NCBI GenBank assembly: GCA_963924555.1
Contig: OZ004597.1
Span: 2,746,404-2,810,403 of the forward strand
Direction: 5' to 3'
Source: Crambe crambe
Lineage: Eukaryota; Porifera; Demospongiae; Poecilosclerida; Crambeidae
Length of the DNA: 64,000 bases
Positions 62,101 through 64,000 of the stretch are shown here, one piece after another; positions within the stretch are counted from its first letter, which is position 1, and each line of letters opens with the position of its first letter. The position numbers and the translations under genes are program-made. The notes below the pieces were generated by a model. That model searched no databases, had not been told where the DNA came from, and worked only from the letters and a program-made list of their open reading frames with translations.

Positions 62101-64000
62101 AAAATAAATAAAGAAGAATTAAGTGTAACCACTCAAATTCATTCAACGTGTGGTAGATGTTATGTTGTTTATTCTTCATACAAGGTCACCAGGAGCCAAG
62201 TATTTTTGATCAAGCAAGCAGAAAACTGTAAACTTGTCTCCAGACAACTCTACCCCCACAAACTGTCATTGCTGTCACTAATCATCTATTAAAGTTGTTT
62301 ACTTGGAATGTATGGTATTTCCTTGAATCAATGATGCAATCATGCAACTCAGATAAACAAATGAATTTACTCTAAGTAAACAGACATGCAATAGGGTGTG
62401 TAAGAAAAGACAATAGGGATGGCTGTGTGTAAAGTTCATGGACAAGAGAGCCTACCTCTCCTAATTTCAATAACCACACCCATATTACCCAACTACTCTA
62501 TCCTTACTTCACTCCCCATGAGTGCCCTCATGGGGAGTGAAATAGTTCTCTGATAACCATCAGTATTATGCTAAGTATCCTATCCCTTTCTTGATATTGG
62601 AGTTTCACTAAAGTTGACAGTTCATTTAGACTGGTAGAACATGATGTGCACAATTTTTGAGGGAGATTTTGTGTTTAAAAGGAGGGAATATTGGGGAGTA
62701 ATTTTGTTGAGTTAAAGTATCCAGGAGTTATGAAAACTCCTAAGGTATTTGCGATTACCATACTAGCGGAGTCAGTAGCTAGCTATATTAATTGCAAATG
62801 ATGCCCTACACATATTGTTTGAGTCCAACACCACTTTGTAAGCTGCTGACCATTATCATGTATTCCACTGACCATTATCACTAACTGCAGTCCCAACCAT
62901 GGCTCCTGAAAATCCTTCTGCTGTGGTGAGGAACTCCAAGGCCATCTTCTGCACTTGGGACCCTCCTCCTCAAGACCACCAGAATGGAGTCATCGTAGAG
63001 TACAGAATCAATGTAACAGAAGTCATCACAGGCCGTGTGTTTGTGAGACTGAGCACTGTGACTTCCCTGGAGATAACGTCACTCCATCCTGACTATGAGT
63101 ACCAGTGGGTGGTCACTGCTGTCACTGTTGGTGTGGGACCTTACACTTCAGTAGTTACAATTAGAACACCAGAAGATGGTGAGGCTGGTAGCTGCATGCA
63201 ACCACTCTTGAGTATATGTACCCCAAGCTTAGAATATCATTGCGCACAGTGTGTATGAAGTGTATATTAAAACTGTACTACAGTACTATGACATTCAGTG
63301 TTGACAGAATGTTTGATAGAACTGCTCAATTTTTGTGTACAGTTCCAAGTGGTCCCCCTCAGTCTCCCAGTATGAGTTTTGTGAATGCTCGAAGCATAGG
63401 GATCACCTGGCAGCCACCTTCACTGCCTGACCGTAATGGAGTCATCACCGGCTACGTCATCAACATCACATCCCTGGACACTGGGACCAGGACACAGCTG
63501 ACTTCCACCACCACTAACCTCACCATCCCCAACCTGGCCCCTTACACCAGCTATGTCTGCATCATAGCAGCCAGAACGGCCGTGGGATTGGGTCCCTTCA
63601 GTACAGTGGTCACAGTTCGGACTCTTGAAGCTGGTATATAGGACATTCTAATTAAATGTATAATTTTCCATGGTGATACACATTCTTGCTTCAAACTCGT
63701 TCTTATACATACACTTGATTGTTGTGATCAGCTTCTCATCTTTATTTTTGTCACAGCCCCTGGTACTCACCCCTCCAACTTCACTGGAATGTCCCTCAAC
63801 TCCACCCACATCTATCTGACCTGGCAACCACCACCTCCATCCCAGGTCAACGGTGTCATCCGAGAGTATCGACTGAACATAACAGAAGATGTGACAGGAA
63901 TGGTGTTCCAATACACAACCCCTCCCAATGATCGGCAGATTACCATTGGTCCTCTTCATCCCTACTATGTTTACCACTGCTCTGTCGTTGCTCTTACAAT
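54667..64000 (+). CDS. Giant EGF/FN3 receptor, right copy, cut by the window end
   Basis: The exon order is the same as in the left copy. 54667-54786, 54878-55116, 56178-56454, 57023-57306, 57502-57663, 57846-57886, 57947-58041, 58307-58496 and 58630-58707 form the N-terminal module. 58779-58820, 58877-58999, 59060-59182 and 59453-59596 are EGF-like. 59719-60012, 60095-60385, 60539-60826, 60922-61212, 62891-63178, 63343-63633 and 63757 onward are FN3 1-7. All frames are open and splice phases agree, so the copy looks functional as far as it can be seen. It differs from the left copy by scattered substitutions and small indels: the signal peptide has one residue fewer, and the second module exon has SGGVLCTTADIG where the left has ASWTRCNTADIG. 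The intron 55117-56177 carries about 850 bp that the left copy lacks. Confidence 0.85.
55424..55757. mobile_element. Palindromic element, GTGTAATAAG family, right copy
   Basis: The hairpin at about 55428-55535 (ACTTATTACACGAGTCAGCG to GCTGACGAGTGTAATAAGT) is followed by sequence matching the reverse complement of 41970-42130. It lies in the second intron of the right receptor, where the left copy has no such insert, so it arrived after the inverted duplication or was lost from the left arm. Confidence 0.7.
56128..56168. repeat. (TTTA)n microsatellite
   Basis: About ten TTTA units, just upstream of the acceptor of the third coding exon of the right receptor; they may extend its polypyrimidine tract. 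Confidence 0.9.
61213..62890. other. Large intron between FN3 domains 4 and 5, right copy
   Basis: It begins with a TCC/C-rich tract (61256-61350), at the place where the left copy has its 21-base G run. Much of the remainder matches the left intron 45273-46637 in inverted orientation. The open frame 61864-62292 has no matching open frame in the left copy and is not considered coding. A short palindrome around CTCATGGGGAGTGA lies near 62513-62541. Confidence 0.6.

Noticed and set aside
61864-62292. A 142-codon open frame in the large intron of the right receptor
   Set aside because: The homologous left intron is not open over this length, there is no domain match I recognise, and the composition is intron-like.
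54667-64000. Right receptor as a pseudogene
   Set aside because: All exons within the window are open, with matching phases and GT-AG sites; no frameshift was found.

Overview
The window looks like nuclear DNA of an early-branching animal. A demosponge such as Amphimedon queenslandica is the best guess, inferred from gene content and style: AT-rich, very compact genes, introns often 50-300 bp with clean GT-AG ends, large families of FN3/EGF/Ig surface proteins, and metazoan signalling and sorting genes (a TAK1 kinase and mannose-6-phosphate-receptor-like proteins). No prokaryotic, viral, tRNA, rRNA or CRISPR feature was seen. All gene models were built by hand from open frames, splice sites and phase agreement; there is no transcript evidence.

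Layout. (1) 159-3960, minus: a TAK1/MAP3K7-type kinase running off the left edge. (2) 4058-14192, minus: four tandem 7-exon genes for small type I membrane proteins of the CD-MPR/Atg27 kind. A fifth, truncated copy lies at 23666-25125, and scrambled or inverted fragments of the same unit lie at about 14575-15075 and 25295-25650. (3) 15203-23252: two plus-strand genes for Ig+FN3 surface proteins and one decayed minus-strand relative, with a TIR-bounded element between the two genes. (4) 26387-52457, minus: one very large single-pass receptor gene. It encodes a signal peptide, an unfamiliar cysteine-containing N-terminal module, EGF-like domains, 39 FN3 domains by my count, a transmembrane helix and a short tail with duplicated tyrosine motifs. 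(5) 54667-64000, plus: a diverged second copy of that receptor in head-to-head orientation, running off the right edge in FN3 domain 7.

The strongest signal is that regions 4 and 5 form one large palindrome centred near 53,564. The intergenic DNA is itself inverted, with only about 128 bp of unpaired spacer, and a GCGCATGCGC (NRF-1-like) site sits in each inner arm. The two receptors therefore probably share one bidirectional promoter region. The window as a whole is a neighbourhood of locally duplicating surface-protein genes beside a TAK1 gene. A role in recognition or adhesion is an inference from architecture only.

Small mobile elements are common: a fold-back family with TAGCCTCG ends and 7-10 bp target duplications (three copies), a second palindromic family with GTGTAATAAG ends, two longer TIR-bounded elements, and many micro- and minisatellites. 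Two of the tandem duplications copy exon ends together with their splice donors.
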